In this document: in pieces, positions 31,476 to 40,471 of the stretch
Numbering within the stretch: position 1 is the stretch's first letter
Layout of the letters: the number at the start of each line of letters is the position of its first letter
Source: an uncultured Erythrobacter sp.
GTDB lineage: Bacteria; Pseudomonadota; Alphaproteobacteria; Sphingomonadales; Sphingomonadaceae
Assembly: GCA_947488085.1 (NCBI GenBank)
Contig: CANKYI010000001.1
Location: 2,923,928-2,987,927, forward strand
Reading direction: 5' to 3'
DNA length: 64,000 bases
The notes under the pieces: generated by a model
Told to the model about the DNA's origin: nothing
Database searches by the model: none
What the model saw: only the letters and a program-made list of their open reading frames with translations
Translations under genes and position numbers: made by a program

Positions 31476-32509
31476 TACGGGGTCCCAATCACCAGAATAC
31501 GGTCGCTGTAAATATAGCCCATCGTGCCGTCCTCTAGAGTGACGATCCACCAAGGTGTGTCTTGTTGAAAGGTGAGAAACTGCTCGCCTTCAATCGCTAC
31601 ACCGACGATATCGGAGCTGCTGGAAGGCGTCGCGCGGACATTGGAATAGCCGTCCGGGTCTTGCACTGTTGCGATAAGTGGCGTCGCGGTATCGCTCGTG
31701 TTGCGGTTCATTCCGGCGTCGAGATCGGCGAAAGATGTGCCTTCCCCAAGCTGCGGTATGTAGTCGCCATCCGGCTCCGTCTCAGAAGAGGAGAGGTTGG
31801 AGAAATCGGAGCTGCCTGTAGCGGAGTATTCCTCCATTTCACTCGTCATGGCGCTGAAGATAATGAACAAGATGCCCAAGACAACGAGACCAACGCAGCC
31901 AATCGATAACAGGACAGGCGTGCTGGTGCCGCCACTTGTTTCATTGGTTTCGGATTGAGGTGACGGCGCTCTCGAAGGTTCCGGCGCGGGATTTGGAGGC
32001 GGCGCCGGTGGTGGCGGAGGTGTCGGCTGAGGTGCTACAGTTTTTGGTTCTGGTCGGGCCTCAGGTGGTATCTCTGGTGAAGACTCAACTTCCCCGCTCT
32101 CCGGCTCGGCACGCGGACCGCACAACGCGACAAGGCTTTCCTTGACCTTGTTCCAGCCTCGATGATCCTCTTCGCCATTCCAATCGCCAATCGCAGCGCA
32201 TTGAATTTGATTGAAGGGCAAAGGCGGCATGACATCATCAAGCGCGGTTTGGATCAGTTTTTTCTGATTGCGCGCAACGTCCGCTTCGGCGCGAACCCAT
32301 TCCGATTGTGCTGCAGTATGCGACCAGACGACCACCGCGGCTTTCGCTTCGCTGATCTTGGCAGTGATTACGTCACCATAGCTGACATGCGGCGGCAAGT
32401 CGGCATCCCACCACACTTGATAGCCCTCGTTCGCGATCATTCGTGCAAGCACACCGACCTTTTCCGCATCATCGCGCGAGTATGAAATGAACACATCGAC
32501 CACGGCCAC
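31475..32509 (-). CDS. TIR domain - membrane - SH3b protein
   Basis: 344 residues with a GTG start at 32509; a second GTG at 32503 has better spacing to GGGGAG. A TIR domain spans about 1-130 (VDVFISYSRDDAEKVGVLARMI); the NADase-type motif S-x-W-x-x-x-E is SEWVRAE, catalytic Glu E75. A Pro-rich linker (about 145-185) and one membrane helix (about 199-220) follow. An SH3b domain (about 275-342: SNVRATPSSSSDIVG, WWIVTLEDGTMGYI) should lie outside the cytoplasm, where SH3b domains often bind cell-wall peptides. The TIR faces the cytoplasm, next to the product of the overlapping cyclase gene. Confidence 0.88.
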   Translation of the reverse strand: MAVVDVFISYSRDDAEKVGVLARMIANEGYQVWWDADLPPHVSYGDVITAKISEAKAAVVVWSHTAAQSEWVRAEADVARNQKKLIQTALDDVMPPLPFNQIQCAAIGDWNGEEDHRGWNKVKESLVALCGPRAEPESGEVESSPEIPPEARPEPKTVAPQPTPPPPPAPPPNPAPEPSRAPSPQSETNETSGGTSTPVLLSIGCVGLVVLGILFIIFSAMTSEMEEYSATGSSDFSNLSSSETEPDGDYIPQLGEGTSFADLDAGMNRNTSDTATPLIATVQDPDGYSNVRATPSSSSDIVGVAIEGEQFLTFQQDTPWWIVTLEDGTMGYIYSDRILVIGTP

Positions 32510-32668
32510 TCCCCATCTCGCCCGTGTTACAAAAGCCGTATAACCCTACAGCATGAAAAGGTGTGCGCAAGCCGGTGGAGAAGACGCAAAGCTCTGCTTT
32601 GCACATCGCGCGAGATTGGTAAGTCAGACGCCAACACACAAAGTGATTCTCTTGGAGCTTACTCAATC

Positions 32669-32935
32669 ATGTCCGAAGTCGACGCCACCAACTCCTCCGA
32701 TGTCAGCGCAACCGATGACCGTTTGCGCCTTTTGATTGAGCGGATTGAACGCCTCGAGGAAGAGAAAAAGGGCATCGCTGATGACATTCGCGATGTTTAT
32801 GCCGAGGCGAAGGCTGTGGGATATGACGCGAAAATCATGCGCCAGATCGTGCGCCTGCGCAAAATGAAGCCGGATGATCGCAGTGAGCAGGAAACCGTGC
32901 TCGAAGTGTACAAGGCCGCGCTTGGGATGATGTGA
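32669..32935 (+). CDS. gapR: DUF2312 / GapR-like nucleoid-associated protein
   Basis: 88 residues from the ATG at 32669. The coiled-coil core LRLLIERIERLEEEKKGIADDIRDVYAEAK is followed by GYDAKIMRQIVRLRKMKPDDR, typical of GapR. In Caulobacter GapR binds overtwisted AT-rich DNA and supports replication and segregation. Single gene, divergent from the TIR-cyclase operon. Confidence 0.9.
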   Translation: MSEVDATNSSDVSATDDRLRLLIERIERLEEEKKGIADDIRDVYAEAKAVGYDAKIMRQIVRLRKMKPDDRSEQETVLEVYKAALGMM

Positions 32936-32958
32936 GGGGGCGGGCGCTTCACGTCTTG

Positions 32959-33786
32959 CTAGCCTCCCATTTCACCGGCCAATGCTGAGATGCCCAGTGC
33001 GGTTGCGTTATGCAGGGCGTGGAGCACAATCGCCGCTGATAATCCAATGCGCACACGGATATAGCCGAGCAACCCCCCTAGGACAAATTGCGGCAGCACC
33101 AGAGGGAGGAGAACTGCGAGCGATCCCTGCTGGAAATTGAAAATGTGCACCAGCGCAAAGGCAAGCGTTGAGAGCCAGAAGAAAATAGGAAAATAGCGCG
33201 CGAACCAACCCATCGGTGTACGGTTGGCCAAGGTGATAATCGCGACAATGGCTCCTACGATCCCTGCGATCATTAAAATCGCACCCACTATCGGCGCAAT
33301 TGTGTGGATGGCCGCGTATCCCGTTGCCCCCGCGCCCACAGCAAACAATGCGATCACATGGCCGGGCTTTCCCGATAGCCAACTGCGAAACGCCAGCTCT
33401 TCAAAAACCGGCGCGCCGATAATCACCGCGAGCACTACAACCCACGTGAACTCTATCTCCGCTAAGGCCGTGCGCGGCAGATAGACGCCTGCGGCCACCG
33501 CAATGCTGGCGCAAATGACCAGCACCAGCATCGCCAACATATCGAGCAGATAGATACGGCCCAGCACTGTCAGCGGCGCGGCGCTTTGTTCTGATACGTC
33601 AAGTGTCGGGCGCCGCAGAAATGCGAGCACTCGCTGCCACTCGCCTCTTAACGTGGCAGCAGGCGCTGCGCGTGCCTCAGCCAGCATTTCGGCCGGCGCA
33701 TCATCTCCAAGGACCGCTTTAAGCTCAGCCACGGACGGTGTTTGATTATTGGGAGGTGTCACAGGACTTGTCGGCCTATCGCTCAT
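32959..33786 (-). CDS. CPBP family intramembrane metalloprotease
   Basis: 275 residues. A cytoplasmic N-terminal tail of about 75 residues is followed by six to eight helices. The three family motifs are visible: FEELAFRS (EExxxR), FALVHIFNF (FxxxH) and LHALHNA (HxxxN/B). Related to CAAX proteases and bacteriocin-immunity (Abi) proteins; substrate unknown. Divergent from yebC, 59 bp between starts. Confidence 0.9.
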   Translation of the reverse strand: MSDRPTSPVTPPNNQTPSVAELKAVLGDDAPAEMLAEARAAPAATLRGEWQRVLAFLRRPTLDVSEQSAAPLTVLGRIYLLDMLAMLVLVICASIAVAAGVYLPRTALAEIEFTWVVVLAVIIGAPVFEELAFRSWLSGKPGHVIALFAVGAGATGYAAIHTIAPIVGAILMIAGIVGAIVAIITLANRTPMGWFARYFPIFFWLSTLAFALVHIFNFQQGSLAVLLPLVLPQFVLGGLLGYIRVRIGLSAAIVLHALHNATALGISALAGEMGG

Positions 33787-33845
33787 CGGTTTAATGCGTG
33801 TCCATCGAATACGGGCACATAGCTCAGCAACAATGAAGAGTTTCC

Positions 33846-34589
33846 ATGGCAGGCCATTCCAAATTCAAAAACATCATGCACCGCAAGGGTGCGCAGGACA
33901 AGAAACGCTCTAACCTGTTTTCCAAGCTTTCGCGCGAAATCACCGTTGCGGCAAAGATGGGCACGCCTGATCCCGATATGAATCCGCGACTGCGGTTGGC
34001 GGTTAACACGGCCAAAGGGCAATCTATGCCCAAAGACAATATCCAACGCGCGATTGATAAAGCCAGCGCGGGCGATGATGAGAATTACGAAGAGGTCCGC
34101 TACGAAGGCTATGGCCCCGGCGGCAGCGCAATCATCGTTGAAACACTGACGGATAACCGCAACCGCACCGCCACCGCGGTTCGCACCGCATTCAGCAAGC
34201 ATGGCGGCAATCTGGGCACAGAGGGTTCGGTTCAGCACGGCTTTGAACGGCTTGGCCTGATCGAATATCCTGCCGAAGTCGGCGATGAGGACACCGTCCT
34301 TGAGGCTGCGATGGAAGCGGGCGCAGATGACATCGAAAGCGGCGATGATGGTCACACTATCTGGACTGCTGCCGAAGATCTGCACCAAGTCGCAGGCGAT
34401 CTGGAAAAAGCATTGGGCGCAGCATCGAATGTAAAGCTCGCTTGGAAGCCGAATATCACGGTCGAAATGGATGAAAAAGGCGCAGGAACGCTGCTGAAAC
34501 TGATCGATGTGCTGGACGATGATGACGATGTGCAAACCGTCTGGGGCAACTATGAGATCAGCGACGAAGTGATGGAGAAGCTCGACTGA
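33846..34589 (+). CDS. yebC: YebC/PmpR family protein
   Basis: 247 residues. [32 protein letters not shown] and [21 protein letters not shown] are the family hallmarks; three-domain length is normal. Family members act as DNA-binding regulators or help translation of proline-rich stretches. The frequent yebC-ruvC neighbourhood is conserved here. Confidence 0.97.
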   Translation: MAGHSKFKNIMHRKGAQDKKRSNLFSKLSREITVAAKMGTPDPDMNPRLRLAVNTAKGQSMPKDNIQRAIDKASAGDDENYEEVRYEGYGPGGSAIIVETLTDNRNRTATAVRTAFSKHGGNLGTEGSVQHGFERLGLIEYPAEVGDEDTVLEAAMEAGADDIESGDDGHTIWTAAEDLHQVAGDLEKALGAASNVKLAWKPNITVEMDEKGAGTLLKLIDVLDDDDDVQTVWGNYEISDEVMEKLD

Positions 34590-34678
34590 GGCGGCGCGAA
34601 TGGCTTTTCGCCATAGCGCTTGGTTCAGCGTTTTTGCTCGCGATTTCGTGGCGACTTGGCTTTATGGTCGGGCTGTGA
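34586..34678 (+). CDS. Possible 30-residue membrane peptide with CTG start
   Basis: The frame opens at CTG (34586) overlapping the yebC stop as CTGA, seven bases after GGAGA, and encodes [15 protein letters not shown] then a further hydrophobic stretch ending GFMVGL. The stop lies one base before the ruvC GTG. Positive N-terminus plus one helix is a classic small inner-membrane peptide. CTG starts are rare; a competing 27-residue ATG frame (34600-34683) uses the same bases. Low certainty. Confidence 0.3.
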   Translation: MRRREWLFAIALGSAFLLAISWRLGFMVGL

Positions 34679-34679
34679 C

Positions 34680-35156
34680 GTGAGCATCGTAATCCTGGGC
34701 CTCGACCCATCTTTGAGCTGCACCGGATGGGGCCTGGTGCGCGCAGATGGGTCGCGGTTGTCGCATCTGGCCAACGGGCAATTGCCCACCGATACCAAAG
34801 CGCCAATGGCGGAGCGGCTAGCGGCTTTGAACGCTGGGATAGCGGCGGTCATCGCTGCGCATCACCCGGACCGTGCGGCGTGCGAGGAGGTCTTCGTCAA
34901 TGAGAACCCGCAATCCACGCTTAAGCTGGCGCAGGCTCGCGGAGCGGTGTTGACCGCCTGCGGTTTGGCAGGTTTGTCCGTTAGTGAGCACGCGGCGCGG
35001 CTGGTGAAAAAGGCGGTCGTCGGCACAGGCGGTGCAGACAAAAAACAGGTCGCAGCGATGGTCAAGGTCTTGCTGCCGGGAACCACAATCGCGGGATCCG
35101 ATGCTGCCGATGCTCTGGCCGTCGCAATCGCGGACGCGCATTTGGTGCGGCGTTAG
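34680..35156 (+). CDS. ruvC: Holliday junction endonuclease RuvC
   Basis: 158 residues from a GTG at 34680 (VSIVILGLDPSLSCTGWG). Acidic active-site residues are seen in LGLDPSL, CEEVFVNENPQ and SDAADALAVAIA; KKAVVGTGGADKKQV is also conserved. It resolves recombination junctions with RuvAB, whose genes are not in the window. Follows yebC in a tight run. Confidence 0.96.
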   Translation: MSIVILGLDPSLSCTGWGLVRADGSRLSHLANGQLPTDTKAPMAERLAALNAGIAAVIAAHHPDRAACEEVFVNENPQSTLKLAQARGAVLTACGLAGLSVSEHAARLVKKAVVGTGGADKKQVAAMVKVLLPGTTIAGSDAADALAVAIADAHLVRR

Positions 35157-35159
35157 AGG

Positions 35160-35588
35160 CTATTCAAAGGCCTCAATATCATCTTCTGAGAAATGGCTTT
35201 TGCGCAGCGCAAACGCCCCCCGAATGCCTTGGATCGTAAAAACAAACAGTATGGCATTGATGATGAGGACAACTCCGATCGACAGGCTGATGAGTTGAGC
35301 GACCACTCCCATGCCCATAAGGACCGCTGCACCAATACCCCAAAACGCTCCTTTGCCAGCGCGCAGACGAAATGCAGCGACAAGAACGACACCCATCTGC
35401 ACTGCAAATGGGATCAACAATACTATGCCAGCGCCAGCATTCACGGCCAAGGTGTCTAGGATCATACCGCCTGCAAAAGCCAAGCTGATCACCAAAATCC
35501 CTGTGTAGATAAAGCAAGCCAGCGCGCCTTGGTCTGCCGCACTTTCGGCGCCCATGCGGGTTTCAAGATCGATGTCCCAGAATGCCAT
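35160..35588 (-). CDS. Small membrane protein of unknown function
   Basis: 142 residues from the ATG at 35588 (AAAGGGGAAAC before it). MAFWDIDLETRMGAESAAD is soluble; four hydrophobic segments follow (about 24-45, 48-66, 75-95, 98-122) and the acidic tail ends FSEDDIEAFE. No family recognised. Convergent with ruvC, divergent from arsC-like gene. Confidence 0.7.
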   Translation of the reverse strand: MAFWDIDLETRMGAESAADQGALACFIYTGILVISLAFAGGMILDTLAVNAGAGIVLLIPFAVQMGVVLVAAFRLRAGKGAFWGIGAAVLMGMGVVAQLISLSIGVVLIINAILFVFTIQGIRGAFALRKSHFSEDDIEAFE

Positions 35589-35662
35589 TGTTTCCCCTTT
35601 GTTGTCGGCATAGGGGTGGCAGCACCAAACACACAGTGCAAGCCTGTGCGAAAAGGACTGAT

Positions 35663-36013
35663 ATGACGATCCACTTCTATGGCATTCCCAATTGCGACAC
35701 AGTGAAAAAGGCGCGCAAATGGCTGGATGCAAACGGCATTGAATACGCCTTTCATGACTACAAGAAAGAAGGCGCGGATGCGGCCAAGGTAGAGGCCTGG
35801 ATCGCTGATCAGGGCGTCGAAGTTGTGCTCAACAAGCGCGGCACGACCTATCGTAAACTGTCCGATGCTGAGAAGGCTTTGGCAGAGGACAGTCATGGCG
35901 CAGTCACTTTTCTTGTTCAGAACCCTTCAATGATCAAGCGGCCAGTGGTCGAACATTCAGACGGCCTTCTGGTCGGTTTCAAGGAAGATACATGGTCCGC
36001 GACATTGCTTTAG
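35663..36013 (+). CDS. ArsC/Spx-type thioredoxin-fold protein (YffB-like)
   Basis: 116 residues from the ATG at 35663. MTIHFYGIPNCDTVKKARKWLD carries a single N-terminal Cys (Cys11), and KRGTTYRKL and PSMIKRPVVE carry the family Arg/Pro positions. YffB-like members are probably glutathione-dependent reductases, not proven arsenate reductases. Its end overlaps glpQ by 22 bp, so the two are translated from one message. Confidence 0.9.
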   Translation: MTIHFYGIPNCDTVKKARKWLDANGIEYAFHDYKKEGADAAKVEAWIADQGVEVVLNKRGTTYRKLSDAEKALAEDSHGAVTFLVQNPSMIKRPVVEHSDGLLVGFKEDTWSATLL

Positions 36014-37074
36014 GATTTAGGGCGATAGCTCTATTTTTGGGCGTAGCACTTTTCAGTCAACCTGCTTTGGCTGACGGGCATTCAGAAGGGACGCATATGC
36101 CAGATCGCCCGCTCATAATCGCTCACCGCGGCGCATCAGGTGATCGGCCTGAACACACGCTCGCCGCCTATGAGCGCGCGATTGAACAGGGCGCGGATTA
36201 TATCGAGCCTGATCTGGTCGTGACCAAAGATCTCGTCCTCGTCTCTCGACATGAAAACGAATTGTCGGGCACTACCGATGTTGCCAGTCGCGAGGAATTC
36301 GAAACCCGCCGGCGCACCAAAACGATTGATGGCCGGCAAGTTGCAGGGTGGTTCGCTGAAGACTTCACCCTCGCGGAATTGCGGACGTTGCGCGCGCGTG
36401 AAAGGGTTGGGAATATCCGCCCATCAAGCGCCGCCTATAATGGTCTGTATCAAGTGCCGACGTTTGAAGAGATCGTTCAGCTTGTCCGCTTGAAGGAGGC
36501 CGAAACAGGCCGTGTAATTGGACTTTATCCTGAGCTGAAACACCCGACCGCGATCCTTGAACAGGAAGGGATCGACATGGTTGATCTGATGGTGAGGGAG
36601 CTTCGCCGGTTTGAGCTGGACGATGCAGATGCGCCGGTCTTTGTGCAAATTTTTGAGGTCGGTCCTCTACAGCGACTGAACCAGCGCGTTGATACACCGC
36701 TCGTCCTGCTCATCCATCCCGAAGGCGGACCATATGATGAACCGGAGCTGCGCTGGGCTGATATGATGACGCCTGCCGGGTTGGCGGAAATCGCCGAATA
36801 TGCCGATGGGATTGGACCCGGCCTGAGCTATGTTCTGGATTCAGCGACGATGCAGCCTACCGGCTTGGTGGATGAGGCGCATGCTGCGGGGTTGCAAGTT
36901 CACCCTTGGACTTTGCGCAAGGAGAACGGTTTTCTTCCCGCAGCGCTGCAAAGTGATGGCGGTCCTGCGGCTGACGGTCAGTATCGGCGGCTTTGGCGAG
37001 CTGCCATTGCCACAGGAGCAGACGGGTTCTTCACGGATAACACCCGTGAGTTTGTCGAACTATTAGACGAGTAA
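35992..37074 (+). CDS. glpQ: Glycerophosphodiester phosphodiesterase, exported
   Basis: 360 residues. A signal peptide (about 1-28, ...FSQPALADG) points to the periplasm. IIAHRGASGDRPEHTLAAYERAIEQGADYIEPDL contains the catalytic His-Arg and metal-binding Glu-x-Asp; QVHPWTLRKEN and ATGADGFFTDN close the TIM barrel. It hydrolyses glycerophosphodiesters to glycerol-3-phosphate. The length fits the GlpQ (periplasmic) type. Confidence 0.95.
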   Translation: MVRDIALGFRAIALFLGVALFSQPALADGHSEGTHMPDRPLIIAHRGASGDRPEHTLAAYERAIEQGADYIEPDLVVTKDLVLVSRHENELSGTTDVASREEFETRRRTKTIDGRQVAGWFAEDFTLAELRTLRARERVGNIRPSSAAYNGLYQVPTFEEIVQLVRLKEAETGRVIGLYPELKHPTAILEQEGIDMVDLMVRELRRFELDDADAPVFVQIFEVGPLQRLNQRVDTPLVLLIHPEGGPYDEPELRWADMMTPAGLAEIAEYADGIGPGLSYVLDSATMQPTGLVDEAHAAGLQVHPWTLRKENGFLPAALQSDGGPAADGQYRRLWRAAIATGADGFFTDNTREFVELLDE

Positions 37075-37147
37075 GGTGCTGCGCTAATTCAATATTCAGG
37101 AAATTAGGCCAGTCGTCTCATTAGATTTTGGGTGAGGGACGCAGGCA

Positions 37148-37531
37148 ATGAGATTTCTACTGGTTTCTGGTTTGGCGATTACGGCCACGGCATGCGGCGG
37201 TATCGTTGATCAACGCAGCGCGATTGAGCAATTGCCTGACGTCGTCGATGCGATCAATCGCGATGGCAATGCAGAAATCGCGAAGCAGCTACCCGGTGCA
37301 GTGGTGACGGCACGCATTGATGATGGCGATACGTTGGTCATCATGATGGGCAATGTCCCTCTTGGTAACACGACATTTGATCCCAATGCGGTTCGTAAAA
37401 CTCTTCGCCCGCAGGTTTGTGGAAGTGAGAATTACAGAGAGCTTTTCGAAGAAGGCGGCAAAGTCCGGGTCGAAATGACCTCAAACTTTGGCAAGGAAAT
37501 GCCCGCAATCCAATATTCGCGTTGCGACTAG
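37148..37531 (+). CDS. Putative lipoprotein, unknown function
   Basis: 127 residues. MRFLLVSGLAITATAC is a lipoprotein-like signal with Cys at 16. The mature part has two further Cys (VCGSEN, YSRCD), likely a disulfide, and a region IAKQLPGAVVTARIDDGDTLVIMMG. No family recognised. Convergent with ubiG. Confidence 0.75.
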   Translation: MRFLLVSGLAITATACGGIVDQRSAIEQLPDVVDAINRDGNAEIAKQLPGAVVTARIDDGDTLVIMMGNVPLGNTTFDPNAVRKTLRPQVCGSENYRELFEEGGKVRVEMTSNFGKEMPAIQYSRCD

Positions 37532-37549
37532 CCGGTTCGGGTTGAGCGG

Positions 37550-38299
37550 TCAGGTCAGGCGCCGCGCGCTTAGAATATAATTCAGCGCTTCGTCTTCCGC
37601 CAAATGCAGTCCTTTGCCCGGTCGCCACGCGATCCCGCGCCGCTCTGTCACTTCGAGCCCTGCATCGGCAAGCAATGCTTCCAGCTCTTCCGGCGTTACG
37701 AAATCTTCCCAATGATGCGTGCCCTTGGGCACATAGCCAACCGCTTCTGCTGCGCCCACTAACAGCACACGGCTGGCCGCAGTGCGATTGGGTGTCGACA
37801 TAACCAGCAGACCATCGGGCGATAGCCGCGCTGCGACATCGGCTAGAAATGCGGCTTTGTCGGCCACATGCTCAACCACTTCGAGGCACGTGACCAGATC
37901 GAACGTGCCGATATCCAGCCCTGCAACCTCACCCGCCATATAACGAATGTCGAGGCCGACCGCTTCCGCATGGGCCGCCGCTGCTGAGACATTCTCCCCC
38001 GCCGCATCAACGCCAGTGACCGCTGCGCCCAGCCGCGAGAGTGGCTCACAAACCAGCCCGGCACCGCACCCAATATCGAGCGCGCTTCTGCCGGCGAGTG
38101 GGCGAATACCGCGCGAATCTCCCCCAAAATGCGCATCCACTGCGGTGCGAATGAACTCCAAGCGCACGGGATTTACCTGATGCAGGCTCGCCATCTTGCC
38201 TTTGGGGTTCCACCAATCCTTAGCCAGATCAGCGAAGAACTCGGCTTCTTCGGGCCTGATCGTAACGTTGGTAACATTTGATACGTTTGCGTTTCCCAT
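37550..38299 (-). CDS. ubiG: Ubiquinone biosynthesis O-methyltransferase UbiG
   Basis: 249 residues. WWNPKGKMASLHQVNPVRLEFIR is the UbiG N-terminal signature; the SAM site is LDIGCGAGLVCEPLSRLGAAVTGVD, and the segment HHWEDFVTPEEL is conserved. It performs both O-methylations of ubiquinone synthesis at the membrane face. Divergent from lysC; this ubiG-lysC order is common in alphaproteobacteria. Confidence 0.96.
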   Translation of the reverse strand: MGNANVSNVTNVTIRPEEAEFFADLAKDWWNPKGKMASLHQVNPVRLEFIRTAVDAHFGGDSRGIRPLAGRSALDIGCGAGLVCEPLSRLGAAVTGVDAAGENVSAAAAHAEAVGLDIRYMAGEVAGLDIGTFDLVTCLEVVEHVADKAAFLADVAARLSPDGLLVMSTPNRTAASRVLLVGAAEAVGYVPKGTHHWEDFVTPEELEALLADAGLEVTERRGIAWRPGKGLHLAEDEALNYILSARRLT

Positions 38300-38351
38300 G
38301 CACCCCCGTTAGCAGCGCCGGAAGAAGCAAACCAGCAGGAGTCTGCGAACA

Positions 38352-39647
38352 TTGACGCGGCCCAATCAAAGAATTGTGATGAAATTCGGCGGGACGTCGA
38401 TGGCGGGGACCGAGCGCATTCGCAGGGTTGCGAATATTGTGCGTGCTCAGGCCGCGGGCAAAGAGGGTGTGCACAATGAAGTTGCCGTCGTGGTCAGCGC
38501 CATGGCAGGCGAGACCGACCGACTGATCAATTTCTGCCGAGAGGCCAATGCGCTCTATGATCCGGCCGAATATGACGTGGTTGTTGCTAGCGGCGAGCAG
38601 GTGACCAGCGGATTGCTTGCTCTGACATTGCAATCACTGGGCTGCAAAGCGCGCAGCTGGCTCGGCTGGCAAATTCCGGTGAAGACGATTGAGGCGCATT
38701 CCAAGGCCCGCGTTGAGACCATCGATGCGCCCGATATGATCGCCAGTATGGAAGCGGGCGAAGTTGCCGTGGTTCCGGGTTTTCAGGGTATCTCACCCGA
38801 AGGCCGTATCGCGACTTTGGGGCGCGGGGGATCGGACACATCGGCAGTTGCGGTTGCCGCGGCGGTGAAAGCGGACCGCTGCGATATCTACACCGATGTC
38901 GATGGGGTCTACACCACAGACCCACGCATCGTGGCCAAAGCGCGCAAGTTGAAGGCGGTCACTTACGAAGAGATGCTCGAATTGGCGAGCGTGGGGGCCA
39001 AAGTGCTCCAGACCCGCTCCGTCGGTCTGGCGATGAAGGAAGGCGTGCGCATTCAAGTGCTCTCCAGCTTTGTTGGCGATGATGCAGTTTCAGCGGATGA
39101 GTTGCCCGGCACACTGATCGTGTCGGATGAAGAAATGGATGAATTGGTGGAGAACGGCGACATGGAACGCCAGCTGGTAACCGGTATTGCGCATGACAAG
39201 AACGAGGCGAAAATCATCCTCACCCGCGTTCCGGATAAGCCGGGCGCAGTGGCCGATGTCTTCGCGCCGCTGGCCGATGCGAGCATCAATGTCGACATGA
39301 TCATTCAGAACGTGGGCCGCGACAAAGGCGAGACCGACGTGACGTTTACAGTGCCGCAATCGGATCTGGCGCGCGCGCAGGCCTTGTTGGAGGATCGGGC
39401 GGAGGCAATCGGCTTCAACCGCATCATAACCGACAGCCACGTCGCGAAGATCAGCGTCGTCGGCGTTGGCATGAAAAGCCATGCCGGTGTCGCGAGCACG
39501 ATGTTTCGCGCTTTGTCCGATCGCGGGATCAACATTCAGGCGATTTCCACCTCAGAGATCAAAGTCAGCGTGATGATCGATGAGGATGAAACTGAGTTGG
39601 CCGTGCGCGTGTTGCACACCGCCTATGGCTTGGATGCCGAAGATTGA
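38352..39647 (+). CDS. lysC: Aspartate kinase
   Basis: 431 residues from a TTG at 38352, supported by AGGAG 11 bases upstream and by the expected N-terminus (RIVMKFGGTSMAG). The kinase domain runs to about 260 (GRGGSDTSAVAVAAAVKAD, YTDVDGVYTTDPR). Two C-terminal ACT domains follow (VPDKPGAVADVFAPL, ISVVGVGMKSHAGVASTMF). Catalyses the first step of the Lys/Thr/Met pathway and is expected to be feedback-inhibited. Confidence 0.96.
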   Translation: MTRPNQRIVMKFGGTSMAGTERIRRVANIVRAQAAGKEGVHNEVAVVVSAMAGETDRLINFCREANALYDPAEYDVVVASGEQVTSGLLALTLQSLGCKARSWLGWQIPVKTIEAHSKARVETIDAPDMIASMEAGEVAVVPGFQGISPEGRIATLGRGGSDTSAVAVAAAVKADRCDIYTDVDGVYTTDPRIVAKARKLKAVTYEEMLELASVGAKVLQTRSVGLAMKEGVRIQVLSSFVGDDAVSADELPGTLIVSDEEMDELVENGDMERQLVTGIAHDKNEAKIILTRVPDKPGAVADVFAPLADASINVDMIIQNVGRDKGETDVTFTVPQSDLARAQALLEDRAEAIGFNRIITDSHVAKISVVGVGMKSHAGVASTMFRALSDRGINIQAISTSEIKVSVMIDEDETELAVRVLHTAYGLDAED

Positions 39648-39769
39648 CGCGCGGCTAACTCGGCTGACGGGGTAAGGCGCTCGTTTGGCCGACATTAACC
39701 ATATTGGGTAAAATTCTCTTAGGCTTTGGCACCGGATGAAAGGGGCTCCACACAAGGAGTGCCCTGTCT

Positions 39770-40471
39770 ATGGCTTTGAAAGCCCACCTAGAAACCCAGT
39801 TAGCCACTCAAACTGAGGGCCAAATCGAAGGGCGTCGCCAAAGCCGACGTTCGCTGCGGTTAGAGACGAGCGGCCGTATGCCAGATGGCGCGGCGGCCAA
39901 TGTTACCGTGCACAACCTATCGGCGGCGGGATTGCTGCTTGAAACTGACCTTGCGCTGGGCGTCGGGGAGGTGTTGGCGGTGGACCTGCCCGATATTGGC
40001 CCTGTGGGTGCTCAGATCGTGTGGCAGAGTGGGGAACTGTTCGGCTGTGCATTCGAACAGGCGCTTGGCGAGGCCGCGCTGGCGGCTGCGCAATTGCGCG
40101 GCAGTGCGCCGGGCCTCCGCGAACCACCTGCGCGCGCACCTGTTGCCAAACCGTCATTCGGCGAAGGGTCGCTCGATACGTTGGGTGTCCGGCTCAACCG
40201 GTTGCGGCGTGAGAAGGGGCTGACATTGGCACAGGTCGCAGCGGCCTTGGGCGTGAGTAAGCCAACCGTGTGGGCCTGGGAAAAAGGCAAAGCGCGCCCG
40301 TTACCCGAAAGAATCGCAGCAATTGCCGAAGTATTGGGTGTGGAAAAAGAGGCGTTTTACGAAGTCGACCCACGTAATGGCGGCGGCGCAGTAGTCGAAG
40401 ATTGTCGAATACGCATTGCTACTGAATACGGAACAGATCCAAGAAGTATTCGTATTATGATCGAAGTCTGA
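39770..40471 (+). CDS. PilZ domain fused to an XRE helix-turn-helix domain
   Basis: 233 residues. The PilZ domain spans about 20-105 with both cyclic di-GMP motifs: basic RRQSRRSLR (RxxxR, about 22-30) and NLSAAG (NxSxxG, 49-54). After a Pro/Ala linker an XRE domain spans about 136-195 (LGVRLNRLRREKGLTLAQ then VSKPTVWAWEKG). The tail is short and basic. The order suggests a transcription factor that responds to cyclic di-GMP. The AT-rich gap downstream and the degenerate GGDEF gene are its immediate neighbours. Confidence 0.88.
   Translation: MALKAHLETQLATQTEGQIEGRRQSRRSLRLETSGRMPDGAAANVTVHNLSAAGLLLETDLALGVGEVLAVDLPDIGPVGAQIVWQSGELFGCAFEQALGEAALAAAQLRGSAPGLREPPARAPVAKPSFGEGSLDTLGVRLNRLRREKGLTLAQVAAALGVSKPTVWAWEKGKARPLPERIAAIAEVLGVEKEAFYEVDPRNGGGAVVEDCRIRIATEYGTDPRSIRIMIEV

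Noticed and set aside
30264..32509. Calling the TIR/cyclase pair a canonical Pycsar system
   Set aside because: The TIR protein has no cyclic-nucleotide-binding domain, has a membrane helix and SH3b instead, and the cyclase carries an extra SLOG-like domain.
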